Of a DNA stretch of 64,000 nucleotides, positions 45,293 through 54,228 are shown piece after piece; within the stretch, counting starts at the first letter, position 1, and every line of letters begins with the position of its first letter. The DNA is taken from contig NZ_PJAQ01000054.1 of the NCBI RefSeq assembly GCF_002836775.1, positions 62,001 through 126,000 of the forward strand, written 5' to 3'. The notes below the pieces were generated by a model that saw only the letters and a program-made list of their open reading frames with translations, searched no databases and was not told where the DNA came from. Made by a program: the position numbers and the translations under genes. This stretch comes from Colwellia sp. 12G3 (GTDB lineage: Bacteria; Pseudomonadota; Gammaproteobacteria; Enterobacterales; Alteromonadaceae).

Positions 45293-48100
45293 ATGACAAT
45301 TTCTGCAACTTCTCAAGACTCGAATAACACGCAATCACCCTTAATATTGGTCGATGGTTCTTCGTATTTATTTCGAGCCTATCACGTACCCTATTTACAA
45401 GCGCTTTCAACCGCAGATGGACAACCTACGGGAGCAATTACCGGTGTATTGAATATGCTGGGTAGTTTGAAAAAAGCCTACCCGAATGGCAATATCATCG
45501 CTATTTTCGATGCAAAAGGTAAAACCTTTCGCAATGATATGTATCCAGAATACAAAGCCAATCGTCCACCCATGCCAGATGATTTACGCACCCAGATTGC
45601 GCCTTTACATGAAATTATTACCGCCATGGGTTTACCGCTTTTAGTTATTCCTGGGGTCGAGGCCGATGATGTTATTGGTACGTTGGCAAAACAAGCCCAT
45701 GAGCTTGGTATTGAAACCGTCATTTCAACAGGCGATAAAGATATGGCGCAGCTCGTTACTGAGCATGTCCGTTTAATTAATACTATGACCGACGTAGAAA
45801 TGGACGTTGCCGGTGTTAGTGAAAAGTTTGGTGTTCGTCCTGATCAAATTATCGATTATCTCGCCTTGATGGGCGACAAAGTCGATAATATACCCGGTGT
45901 AGTGAAGTGTGGTCCCAAAACTGCGGTAAAATGGTTAGCAGAGTATGGCACCTTGCATGAAGTCATTGCCAACGCGGACAAAGTGAAAGGGAAAGTTGGT
46001 GAGAACCTACGTGATGCATTAGAGCAGTTACCGCTGTCTTATCAACTAGCGACCATTAAATGTGATGTTGAATTAGAACAAACAGCGTCAGAATTAGCGG
46101 CCAGTAAACCAGATATTGAAGCGTTAACCGAACTTTATCAAACATTTGAATTAAAGCGTCTATTAGCTGACTTAGGTAAAGGAGGCAGTGAGGCCGAGAC
46201 TACGGGTGCAACTAAAAAAACTAAAGCAGGTGAATCTTCCCGTTCGACAGGTGAGCAAGCCGCAGAAATTAAAACGGTACAAGTTGCAGAAACTCAATAC
46301 GATATTATTTTAGATAAAACACTTTTTGAGCAATGGCTGAAGAAGTTACAAGCGTGTGAAGCTTTTGCTTTTGATACTGAAACCACCAGTGTTCATTATA
46401 TGAAAGCTGAATTAGTCGGTTTATCCTTTGCTATTGAAGTGGGTAAAGCTGCTTACGTGCCATTGACTCATGATTATGTTGATGCACCGGAACAACTTGA
46501 TAAAGCGTGGGTGTTAGCGCAATTAAAACCTCTACTTGAAAGTAAAACCATTAAAAAAATTGGTCAAAACCTTAAATATGATGCCAATGTACTAAGCCAT
46601 TATGATATTGCTTTGCAGGGTATCGAGTTTGATACCATGATTGAATCTTATTGTTATAACAGTGTTGCCACTCGTCATAATATGGATGCACTGGCACTAA
46701 AATATCTTGGTTATGAAACAGTACATTTTGAAGACATTGCCGGTAAAGGTGCTAAGCAGCTTACGTTCAACCAAATTGACATTGAAAAAGCGGGTCATTA
46801 TGCCGCGGAAGATGCGGATATCACTTTGCGATTACATCACGCTATTTTCCCCGCGTTAGCGCAAACAGCTTCAATGTTAAGTGTTTTTACCGACATTGAG
46901 ATGCCATTATTACCCGTACTTGCACGCATGGAACAAACGGGCGTATTAATTGATAGTGATATTTTAGCGGATCAAAGCCTGACCTTGGGTCAACGTTTAG
47001 CTGAACTAGAAATTGAAGCACATAATTTAGCGGGCAAAAGCTTTAACTTGGCATCACCAAAGCAATTACAGCAAATTCTTTTTGAAGAGTTAAAAATCCC
47101 GGTCATCAAAAAGACACCCAAAGGTGCACCTTCAACAGCAGAAGAAGTACTACAAGAGTTAGCACTTGATTATCCATTACCGAAGATCATTTTGGAAAAT
47201 CGAGGACTGAGTAAACTGAAGTCGACTTATACTGACAAGTTACCGTTAATGGTTAGCGATAAAACGGGTCGTTTACACACTTCTTATCATCAAGCAGTTA
47301 CTGCAACCGGACGTTTATCCTCGACCGATCCAAACTTACAAAACATCCCAATTCGTAGTGAACAAGGTCGTAAAATTCGCCAAGCCTTTATTGCACCTAA
47401 AAATCATAAAATAGTCGCGATAGATTACTCGCAAATTGAATTACGCATCATGGCACATTTGTCGAACGATAAAGGTTTAGTAACCGCCTTTAGCGAAGGC
47501 AAAGATATTCATCGCGCGACAGCTGCAGAAATTTTTGCCGTTGAACTCGATGAAGTGACCACGGATCAGCGCCGTAGTGCTAAAGCCATTAACTTTGGTT
47601 TAATTTACGGTATGTCGGCATTTGGCTTAGCCAAGCAACTCAATATTGGTCGTCAGCAGGCGCAAGAATATCAAGATAAATATTTCCAGCGTTACCCTGG
47701 TGTATTAACGTATATGGAAGATACTCGCCAACAAGCGAGTGAGCAGGGTTATGTTGAAACCTTATATGGTCGTCGATTATACCTACCTGATATTAATGCT
47801 AAAAACGGTATGCGTAAAAAGGCGGCTGAACGTGCGGCAATCAATGCTCCAATGCAAGGCACCGCAGCGGATATTATTAAAAAGGCCATGTTAGCAGTAG
47901 ACTCATGGTTACTTGAGCAAAATGATGACCGTATTAAAATGACTATGCAGGTTCACGATGAACTGATTTTTGAAATTCATCAAGATATTGTTGAAGAAAC
48001 CACCGCGAAATTAGTGATGTTAATGAATGATGCCGTTGAGCTGAATGTACCCTTAATAGCTGAATCAGGTATTGGTGATAACTGGGATGAAGCACACTAA
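45293..48100 (+). CDS. polA: DNA polymerase I
   Basis: A 935-residue repair and Okazaki-fragment-processing polymerase. The N-terminal 5'-3' exonuclease (about 1-290) has LILVDGSSYLFRAYH, GVEADDVIGTLA and YLALMGDKVDNIPGV. After a charged linker comes a 3'-5' proofreading domain with FDTETT near 361, retaining the catalytic Asp and Glu. The polymerase domain has motif A VAIDYSQIELR near 710, the O-helix RRSAKAINFGLIYG and motif C MQVHDELIFE near 885. All three activities look intact. Start ATG 45293. A clean bidirectional terminator follows. Confidence 0.97.
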   Translation: MTISATSQDSNNTQSPLILVDGSSYLFRAYHVPYLQALSTADGQPTGAITGVLNMLGSLKKAYPNGNIIAIFDAKGKTFRNDMYPEYKANRPPMPDDLRTQIAPLHEIITAMGLPLLVIPGVEADDVIGTLAKQAHELGIETVISTGDKDMAQLVTEHVRLINTMTDVEMDVAGVSEKFGVRPDQIIDYLALMGDKVDNIPGVVKCGPKTAVKWLAEYGTLHEVIANADKVKGKVGENLRDALEQLPLSYQLATIKCDVELEQTASELAASKPDIEALTELYQTFELKRLLADLGKGGSEAETTGATKKTKAGESSRSTGEQAAEIKTVQVAETQYDIILDKTLFEQWLKKLQACEAFAFDTETTSVHYMKAELVGLSFAIEVGKAAYVPLTHDYVDAPEQLDKAWVLAQLKPLLESKTIKKIGQNLKYDANVLSHYDIALQGIEFDTMIESYCYNSVATRHNMDALALKYLGYETVHFEDIAGKGAKQLTFNQIDIEKAGHYAAEDADITLRLHHAIFPALAQTASMLSVFTDIEMPLLPVLARMEQTGVLIDSDILADQSLTLGQRLAELEIEAHNLAGKSFNLASPKQLQQILFEELKIPVIKKTPKGAPSTAEEVLQELALDYPLPKIILENRGLSKLKSTYTDKLPLMVSDKTGRLHTSYHQAVTATGRLSSTDPNLQNIPIRSEQGRKIRQAFIAPKNHKIVAIDYSQIELRIMAHLSNDKGLVTAFSEGKDIHRATAAEIFAVELDEVTTDQRRSAKAINFGLIYGMSAFGLAKQLNIGRQQAQEYQDKYFQRYPGVLTYMEDTRQQASEQGYVETLYGRRLYLPDINAKNGMRKKAAERAAINAPMQGTAADIIKKAMLAVDSWLLEQNDDRIKMTMQVHDELIFEIHQDIVEETTAKLVMLMNDAVELNVPLIAESGIGDNWDEAH

Positions 48101-48141
48101 ACTATAAATCATAGCATTTAGTTATCGTTTGTTGAATTAAC

Positions 48142-48173
48142 AAAAAGGCAGATACTCAGGTATCTGCCTTTTT
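48142..48173. terminator. Bidirectional Rho-independent terminator after polA
   Basis: AAAAAGGCAGATAC (48142-48155) and GTATCTGCCTTTTT (48160-48173) form a 14-bp perfect stem with a TCAG loop, with T-runs in both directions. It serves polA and the convergent solute-binding gene. Confidence 0.9.
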
Positions 48174-48183
48174 ATTTGTGTGA

Positions 48184-49203
48184 CTAAAAATCTAATGTAC
48201 AACCACTGCCAACTTCGATAAACCTGTCCGTTTCACCACTTTGTTTAAACTCCAGTAGCGCTAAATTTATATCATCAAGCAGTTGATGACGTTGGGGGTA
48301 GTTCTTACTGATTGCATAATACAAATGATTGTATTTTAAAGCGGGTTCAATTTTTTCAATACTATTGAGTAGTGCTTGTTTGTTTCGATTGGATAAGTTG
48401 GAATAATTAACACTGTAGATGAATACACTCGGGTCACCAATGATTAAGTCGACTCTTTTTGCTACCAGTAGTTTTACTAATTGCAATTCATCTAAGGCTT
48501 CAACGACTGCGAATTGTTTTGAATCCATCATGGCATCAAATTCCGGGGTGTTTTGATAACCTCGAACAACACCAATGATCTTACCTTTTAAATTACCTAA
48601 ATCTGCTTGTAAATTAAAGGAGTCACCTTTGCGTTTTAGTAAGGATAAATCGCCACCAGCAAACTTATTTGAAAGGGCTAATAGTTCTCGACGTTTTTTG
48701 CCTAATACGGCATCTGAGGGGGCTGAACTTTCAATAAAGTACTCGGGAAAGAGTATGTCCATTTTCCCTTGCTCTACCAACATAACCGACCTTGCCCAAG
48801 GGTAAAAGTGAATATTTACTTGGTAACCTTTGCTGACTAATATTGCGACGGTAAATTGAAAAACCCAGCCTTTATTGCAGACAGCTTCACTAATATAAGG
48901 AGGCCAGTTTAGTGTTGCTAAGTTGATGACTTTGTCTGAATCTTCATTAAAGCGATAGCCCTGCGGTGTTTTTATGCCTTGAATCGTGTGTTGTTGCTCA
49001 TTGGAGTAATAACTTACGGTCAAATTGTCGAATGACTCCTCAGCTTGTGCGACTTCAAGCACGCTGAAATAAACAACTAAAATAAGCGGCAAGGTAATGC
49101 CTTGCATGGTACCGAAAATGAAGCCTAATGCACTAACAAGTCTATTAGGCTTTACCGAAGAGGTACTTTGATTTTGTCTGGCTGAAAAGCAGAGTAACAT
49201 CAA
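48184..49203 (-). CDS. Periplasmic solute-binding protein, SBP family 3-like
   Basis: Up to 339 residues, periplasmic. The mature part has the family 3 pattern: LATLNWPPYISEAVCNKGWV, NIHFYPWARSVMLVEQGKMD and LFPEYFIESSAP, then VDLIIGDPSVFIYSV. The hydrophobic segment LPLILVVYFSVLEVAQA is the signal; ATG 49107 (MQGITLPL) could be the start, giving a shorter leader, while ATG 49203 adds a basic n-region. No ABC permease or ATPase lies nearby, so this may be an orphan binding protein or an environmental sensor rather than a transporter part. The ligand, perhaps an amino acid, is inferred only from the family. Confidence 0.75.
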   Translation of the reverse strand: MMLLCFSARQNQSTSSVKPNRLVSALGFIFGTMQGITLPLILVVYFSVLEVAQAEESFDNLTVSYYSNEQQHTIQGIKTPQGYRFNEDSDKVINLATLNWPPYISEAVCNKGWVFQFTVAILVSKGYQVNIHFYPWARSVMLVEQGKMDILFPEYFIESSAPSDAVLGKKRRELLALSNKFAGGDLSLLKRKGDSFNLQADLGNLKGKIIGVVRGYQNTPEFDAMMDSKQFAVVEALDELQLVKLLVAKRVDLIIGDPSVFIYSVNYSNLSNRNKQALLNSIEKIEPALKYNHLYYAISKNYPQRHQLLDDINLALLEFKQSGETDRFIEVGSGCTLDF

Positions 49204-49293
49204 CTAAAACTCCTTCACTTAAGGTTTTATCACGCTAATTTTTAAGTATAGCTGTTCATTATCAGTATTTCCTTGGTAATAATCAGTGGTCAG

Positions 49294-50670
49294 TTAATAC
49301 AATAATAGAAAAGTTACAGTGGCAACAACACAGGAAATGACGAAACTCAATAACGCCCCCTCCATAACCATATCTCTAATTTCTATTTCCCCTGTGCCGT
49401 AAGCAATCGCATTAGGCGCTGTTGCCACGGGTAGCATGAAGGCACAACTGGCAGCCATTGCGGCGGGTATCATGAATATAGCAGGGTCAACACCCATGCC
49501 AGTACCCACAACGGCTAAAATAGGCATTAACAGTGTTGCTGTCGCTGTATTACTCGTAATTTCAGTAACGTAGGTCACTACTAAACAAAGCGTTAATACC
49601 ATGGCTATCATAGGTAGGTTAGCGAGTGAAGATAGCCATTCGCCCAGCATATTGCTTAGCCCCGATGCGGAAAAACCTTTGGCTAGTGCGATACCGCCAG
49701 CAAAGAGTAATAACATGCCCCAAGGTATTTCTTTGGCGGCATTCCAGTCAAGAATACGACCACCTTTTCCGTTAGGCGTCATAAACATGATCACAACGGC
49801 AGCCAGTGCGACGGTACTATCACCAGCGATAGATATATCAAAAAAACTACTCCAACCACCAAAAGGTGCACCGCGGGTGATCCATGCCAGAGCTGTTAAG
49901 GCAAATATGATTAACGTACGCTTTTCTTCACTGCGCCATTTAGGCAATGTTGGTAATTGTATTTTTTCATCCAAGGTAACGGAACGCGTTAACCATAATG
50001 CCATTAATGGAATGGAAATAAGTACCACCGGCACACCAATTTTCATCCATTCGAAAAAACCAAATTCTCTGCCGGTAGTTTCTTCATAAATCCCCATGAA
50101 GATGACATTAGGCGGTGTGCCAATAGGAGTACCAATACCACCTACTGATGCTGAATAGGCAATGCCGAGTATTAAGGCAACTTTAAGTTTTCTATTATTT
50201 ACATGGCTTAAAATAGCTAAAGCAATGGGCAACATGATCAAGGTCGATGCGGTGTTTGAAATCCACATACTTAACATCGCGGTTGCCAGCATAAACCCAA
50301 ACACTAGGCGTCGGCCACTGGTAACACCCACCAGTCTTACCATGTAAACTGCCATGCGTTCGTGGGCACCACTTTTGACCAGTGCCGTTGAGAGCATAAA
50401 GGCGCCCATCAATAATAAGATGACATGGCTGCCTAATGAAGAGGCGACCGTTTTGTGATCGACAATACCGAACAAGGGCAGTAAAGCAAAAGGCACTAAT
50501 GAGGTCGCGGGAATAGGGATGGCTTCGCTAACCCACCATATAACCGTGAGCAGAGTTATTGCCGCCGCGATAGCAGGTTTATCTGCTAAGCCAAAGTGGT
50601 TCAGTAAAACGTAAAAAGCAAAGGCTAAAATAGGGCCTAAAAGGATAAAGTGTTGTCGGGTTATTTTCAT
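49294..50670 (-). CDS. SLC13/DASS family sodium:anion symporter
   Basis: A 458-residue inner-membrane carrier with about 11-12 helices. The two duplicated signature loops SNTASTLIMLP (about 145) and SNTATATLLMP (about 370) bind sodium and substrate carboxylates in the DASS family. GGIGTPIGTPPNVIFMG and LPVATAPNAIAYG are also typical. The likely substrate is a dicarboxylate such as succinate or malate, possibly citrate; sulfate is less likely by motif. It is monocistronic, with spacers of about 90 and 110 bases on either side. Confidence 0.85.
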   Translation of the reverse strand: MKITRQHFILLGPILAFAFYVLLNHFGLADKPAIAAAITLLTVIWWVSEAIPIPATSLVPFALLPLFGIVDHKTVASSLGSHVILLLMGAFMLSTALVKSGAHERMAVYMVRLVGVTSGRRLVFGFMLATAMLSMWISNTASTLIMLPIALAILSHVNNRKLKVALILGIAYSASVGGIGTPIGTPPNVIFMGIYEETTGREFGFFEWMKIGVPVVLISIPLMALWLTRSVTLDEKIQLPTLPKWRSEEKRTLIIFALTALAWITRGAPFGGWSSFFDISIAGDSTVALAAVVIMFMTPNGKGGRILDWNAAKEIPWGMLLLFAGGIALAKGFSASGLSNMLGEWLSSLANLPMIAMVLTLCLVVTYVTEITSNTATATLLMPILAVVGTGMGVDPAIFMIPAAMAASCAFMLPVATAPNAIAYGTGEIEIRDMVMEGALLSFVISCVVATVTFLLLY

Positions 50671-50781
50671 GATGTTGCAAACTCTGTTGTTAGTAGCACG
50701 CTATTTGCGTTGCTTTTATTATTTTTGGTATTGCTTTTCTCGTTGTTATTTACTTAATTTTTATAATTAAACACCATTTTT

Positions 50782-52875
50782 TTAAGCGTTAGAGTAACGC
50801 TCTTTATTGCCTAACCAACGCTGAATTAATGCTTGAGCCGATTCAGGATGCTGGCGCGATAATAAATACGCTTTTTGCTTTATTTCAGGAATTAGATAAC
50901 CATCACGTAACAGGTCAGCAATTTTAAGGTCAGCTAAACCGGTTTGTCTAGTTCCGAGTAATTCACCAGGGCCTCGAATTTCTAAGTCCTTTTCGGCAAT
51001 AACAAAACCATCATTGCTTTCTCGCAATACGGCTAAGCGCTTAGTCGCAGTTTTTGATAAGGGCGCTTTATACAATAATACGCAAAAAGAGGCGACAGAG
51101 CCACGGCCAACACGACCACGTAATTGGTGTAGCTGAGCTAAGCCTAGACGTTCAGGGTTCTCTATAACCATCAAACTAGAGTTAGGTACATCAACCCCTA
51201 CTTCAATCACAGTAGTGGCAATTAGTAGGTGTAAATCGCCAGACTTGAAGGCATCCATCACTGCTTGTTTTTCAATGGCCTTCATCCGGCCATGTACTAA
51301 GCCAATGTTTAATTCAGGTAATTGCTCTTGTAATAAAATTGCGGTGTCTTCCGCTGCTTGGCACTGTAATACTTCAGACTCTTCGATTAAGGTACATACC
51401 CAATACGCTTGCCTGCCATCGTTTACACAGCCTTGGCGAATACGTTCAATGACATCCCCGCGACGTAAGTCAGGTAACGCTACGGTATTGATTGGCGTAC
51501 GACCGGGAGGAAGTTCATCAATAATAGAGGAATCTAAGTCGGCATAAGCAGTCATTGATAAAGTACGCGGAATAGGTGTTGCCGTCATGATCAATTGATG
51601 AGGATATTTATTATCGAATACGCCTTTTTCTCGTAAAGTCAGCCGTTGATGAACACCAAATTTGTGCTGTTCATCAATAATAACTAAGACCATATTTTTA
51701 AAGACTACGTCGGCTTGAAAGAGCGCGTGCGTGCCAATAACCATTTGCATGTCGCCACTGGCAATTTGTTCTAAAGCGAGTCTTTTGGCTTTGACTTTGG
51801 TTTTTCCTGCTAACCAACCGACGCTAATGCCCAGCGGTGTAAACCAGTTAGCAAAATTAATAGCGTGTTGTTCAGCCAATATTTCCGTAGGAGCCATTAA
51901 AGCGACTTGATAGCCCTCACTAATAGCAGTTAGTGCGGCTAGGGCAGCTACTAAGGTTTTACCTGAGCCGACATCACCTTGCACTAAACGCATCATAGGT
52001 TGGGTTTTGGCTAAGTCCGCTTTTATTTCATTAACAACGCGTGTTTGAGCGTTGGTGGGCGTAAAAGGTAATGCCTTAAGAAATTTTTCACTAACTTTAT
52101 CATCACCTATCAGTGGCAGGGCATCATGCACATCACTATTTTGTCTGAGTTTTAGCATACTCAAGTTATGAGCAAGTAGTTCTTCTTTGATTAATCGCTG
52201 CTGAGCAGGGTGGCGACCTTGCTCTAATTGCTCTACTGATACCTCAGGGGGCGGGCGATGTATAATCGTTAACGCTTCACTGAGAGAGTATTGCTCGTTA
52301 AAAAGATTGGCTGGCAATAACTCTTCAACTTGTCCTCGCTGTAATCGAAGTAATGCTTGTTCGGTTAAACTGCGTAGCGAAATTTGTCTGAGACCATCAG
52401 TACTGGGGTAAACGGGTGTTAGGGTTTCTTCAACGGAGGTTAATTCTCTGTCGTCATCAAGAGATTTGTATTCTGGATGAACAATTTGGTAACTACGTGG
52501 ACCACGTTTTACTTCACCGTAACAGCGAATAGTTTTACCAATAGCTAAACTATTTTTTTGACTTGCTGAAAAGCTGAAAAAGCACAGTTGAATACTACCC
52601 GTACCATCATGCAGGGTAACTACCAGCATGCGTCGTTTACCCTGAGTGATCTGACTATCGGTAATTTCGCCAATAATATTGGTTGAGGTACCGACTAATA
52701 AATCACGTACTGTGGTGACACGGGTTTTATCTTCATAACGCAGCGGTAAATGAAAAAGTATATCTTGCACTGACAGCAAGCCAATTTTCTCTAGTTTTTC
52801 CGATAAACTAGGCCCGACACCTTTGAGAGTACTCAGCGGGACTTGTGATAATCGGCTTAGCGCTTCCTGTGCCAT
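50782..52875 (-). CDS. recG: ATP-dependent DNA helicase RecG
   Basis: A 697-residue branch-migration helicase that remodels stalled replication forks and Holliday junctions. The N-terminal wedge domain has STLKGVGPSLSEKLEKIG and the OB-like HLPLRYEDKT region. Helicase motifs: Walker A GDVGSGKTLVAAL near 300, DEQHKFG (motif II), MTATPIPRTLSMTAY (motif III) and QLRGRVGRG (motif VI). It ends with LRDGYLIPEIKQKAYLL. Start ATG 52875, 40 bases after trmH; both are probably in one operon. Confidence 0.97.
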   Translation of the reverse strand: MAQEALSRLSQVPLSTLKGVGPSLSEKLEKIGLLSVQDILFHLPLRYEDKTRVTTVRDLLVGTSTNIIGEITDSQITQGKRRMLVVTLHDGTGSIQLCFFSFSASQKNSLAIGKTIRCYGEVKRGPRSYQIVHPEYKSLDDDRELTSVEETLTPVYPSTDGLRQISLRSLTEQALLRLQRGQVEELLPANLFNEQYSLSEALTIIHRPPPEVSVEQLEQGRHPAQQRLIKEELLAHNLSMLKLRQNSDVHDALPLIGDDKVSEKFLKALPFTPTNAQTRVVNEIKADLAKTQPMMRLVQGDVGSGKTLVAALAALTAISEGYQVALMAPTEILAEQHAINFANWFTPLGISVGWLAGKTKVKAKRLALEQIASGDMQMVIGTHALFQADVVFKNMVLVIIDEQHKFGVHQRLTLREKGVFDNKYPHQLIMTATPIPRTLSMTAYADLDSSIIDELPPGRTPINTVALPDLRRGDVIERIRQGCVNDGRQAYWVCTLIEESEVLQCQAAEDTAILLQEQLPELNIGLVHGRMKAIEKQAVMDAFKSGDLHLLIATTVIEVGVDVPNSSLMVIENPERLGLAQLHQLRGRVGRGSVASFCVLLYKAPLSKTATKRLAVLRESNDGFVIAEKDLEIRGPGELLGTRQTGLADLKIADLLRDGYLIPEIKQKAYLLSRQHPESAQALIQRWLGNKERYSNA

Positions 52876-52915
52876 AGTTAACCTCAGCTCGGCTTAAAAC
52901 TTATTTTCGATAGAA

Positions 52916-53623
52916 TTAGTCATCGAGATGTTGCCAAGCTTTTTTGTTCATTTGCATCTTTTGCCACCATTTTTCATCAGCGACAATTTGACCTGCTTCA
53001 TCAATTTCTGGGTAAGGTAAGCCCTTACGCTGACAAGCTTCGGCAAATATAGGATGACCACCTTCAAATAAAGTACGTTGACGGCGTTCATTGCTTAAGC
53101 GAGGTTTATCATACATTCCAGCAGCTTCGCGCTGGCGTTGTGCTTCGTATAAAACAACTGAGCAAGCAACCGAAACATTTAATGATTGCACCATGCCAAC
53201 CATAGGAATAACAATATGGTGATCTGCTAGCTCAAGTGCTTCTTTTGAGGTGCCAAACTTCTCTTGGCCTAAAATAATGGCGGTGGGCTTGGTATAATCA
53301 ATTTCGGTAAAATTAACGGCAGTATCAGACAAGTTGGTGACCAATACCTGCATGCCCTGTGCTTTTAACGCGGCAATGGCATCGGCTGTTTTATGGTAAT
53401 TATGGACATCAATCCAATTTTGACTACCTGCGGCACTACCACCGCGAACTTCCGCCTCTTCACTCTTCCATACCGCATGAACATCACTAATACCAATAGC
53501 ATCACAAGTGCGTACTACGGCGGCTAGGTTATGAGATTTGTGTAAGCCTTCCATGCAAACCGTTAAATCAGGTTGGCGTTTGTCTAACATGGTATTAATG
53601 CGTGCTAATCTTTCAGGAGTCAT
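52916..53623 (-). CDS. trmH: tRNA (guanosine(18)-2'-O)-methyltransferase
   Basis: A 235-residue SPOUT-fold enzyme that methylates the ribose of G18 in the tRNA D-loop using S-adenosylmethionine. Motifs: LHKSHNLAAVVRTCDAIG (motif 1 with catalytic Arg), ILGQEKFGTSKEAL (motif 2) and MVQSLNVSVACSVVLYEAQR (motif 3, knot). Length and order match TrmH (SpoU). It sits between recG and ridA in the familiar spoT-trmH-recG arrangement. Confidence 0.95.
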   Translation of the reverse strand: MTPERLARINTMLDKRQPDLTVCMEGLHKSHNLAAVVRTCDAIGISDVHAVWKSEEAEVRGGSAAGSQNWIDVHNYHKTADAIAALKAQGMQVLVTNLSDTAVNFTEIDYTKPTAIILGQEKFGTSKEALELADHHIVIPMVGMVQSLNVSVACSVVLYEAQRQREAAGMYDKPRLSNERRQRTLFEGGHPIFAEACQRKGLPYPEIDEAGQIVADEKWWQKMQMNKKAWQHLDD

Positions 53624-53778
53624 TTTTGTTTAATCTGTCAAAGTAAAAAGTTTAATATGTTAAATGAACGATATTTAGGCAAAGCCGTCAAGCGGTGAGT
53701 CCATTGAGCTTATATTTATAAGTGATTTGGACGAACTGCGTAGACAATGCCGACTAAATATCTTTCATGACACATATT

Positions 53779-54168
53779 TTAGTTAACGCTAGGAAGTTCC
53801 ATGATACCGTCAATCTCGATGGCTACATCTTTTGGCAATTTAGAGACTTGTATTGCAGCTCTTGCTGGGTAAGGCTTACTAAAGTAACGACTCATAATAT
53901 CGTTAACTGTGGCGAAGTTATTTAAATCGGTTAAGAATATATTCACTTTAACCATATCGTTAATTTCACCACCAGCTGCGTCACATACGGCAACTAGATT
54001 TTTAAATACCTGTTCAGCTTGCTCAGCAAAGCCACCTTCAACTACCGTCATTGTTTCAGCAACCAATGGTATTTGGCCTGATAAATAAACCGTATTGTTT
54101 ACTTTCACTGCTTGGCTGTATGGGCCAATGGCGCTAGGTGCTTTGTCTGTACTGATAATGCTTTTCAT
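53779..54168 (-). CDS. ridA: Reactive intermediate/imine deaminase RidA
   Basis: A 129-residue member of the Rid (YjgF) family that hydrolyses reactive enamine/imine intermediates. Hallmarks are APSAIGPYSQAVKVNNTVYL, SGQIPLV and the C-terminal YPARAAIQVSKLPKDVAIEI, where Arg is the substrate-carboxylate-binding residue. Placement after spoT is common in this group of bacteria. It lies 60 bases downstream of spoT and is probably co-transcribed. Confidence 0.93.
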   Translation of the reverse strand: MKSIISTDKAPSAIGPYSQAVKVNNTVYLSGQIPLVAETMTVVEGGFAEQAEQVFKNLVAVCDAAGGEINDMVKVNIFLTDLNNFATVNDIMSRYFSKPYPARAAIQVSKLPKDVAIEIDGIMELPSVN

Positions 54169-54228
54169 AATACTTCCTTTAATAACAATCTTTGGAGACA
54201 GCCTTGTTAACTGCCTGAGATAACTGTT

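Noticed and set aside
49601..50089. 162-codon + strand ORF opposite the SLC13 symporter
   Set aside because: It is entirely antisense to a conserved transporter and its translation has no recognisable domain or membrane pattern.
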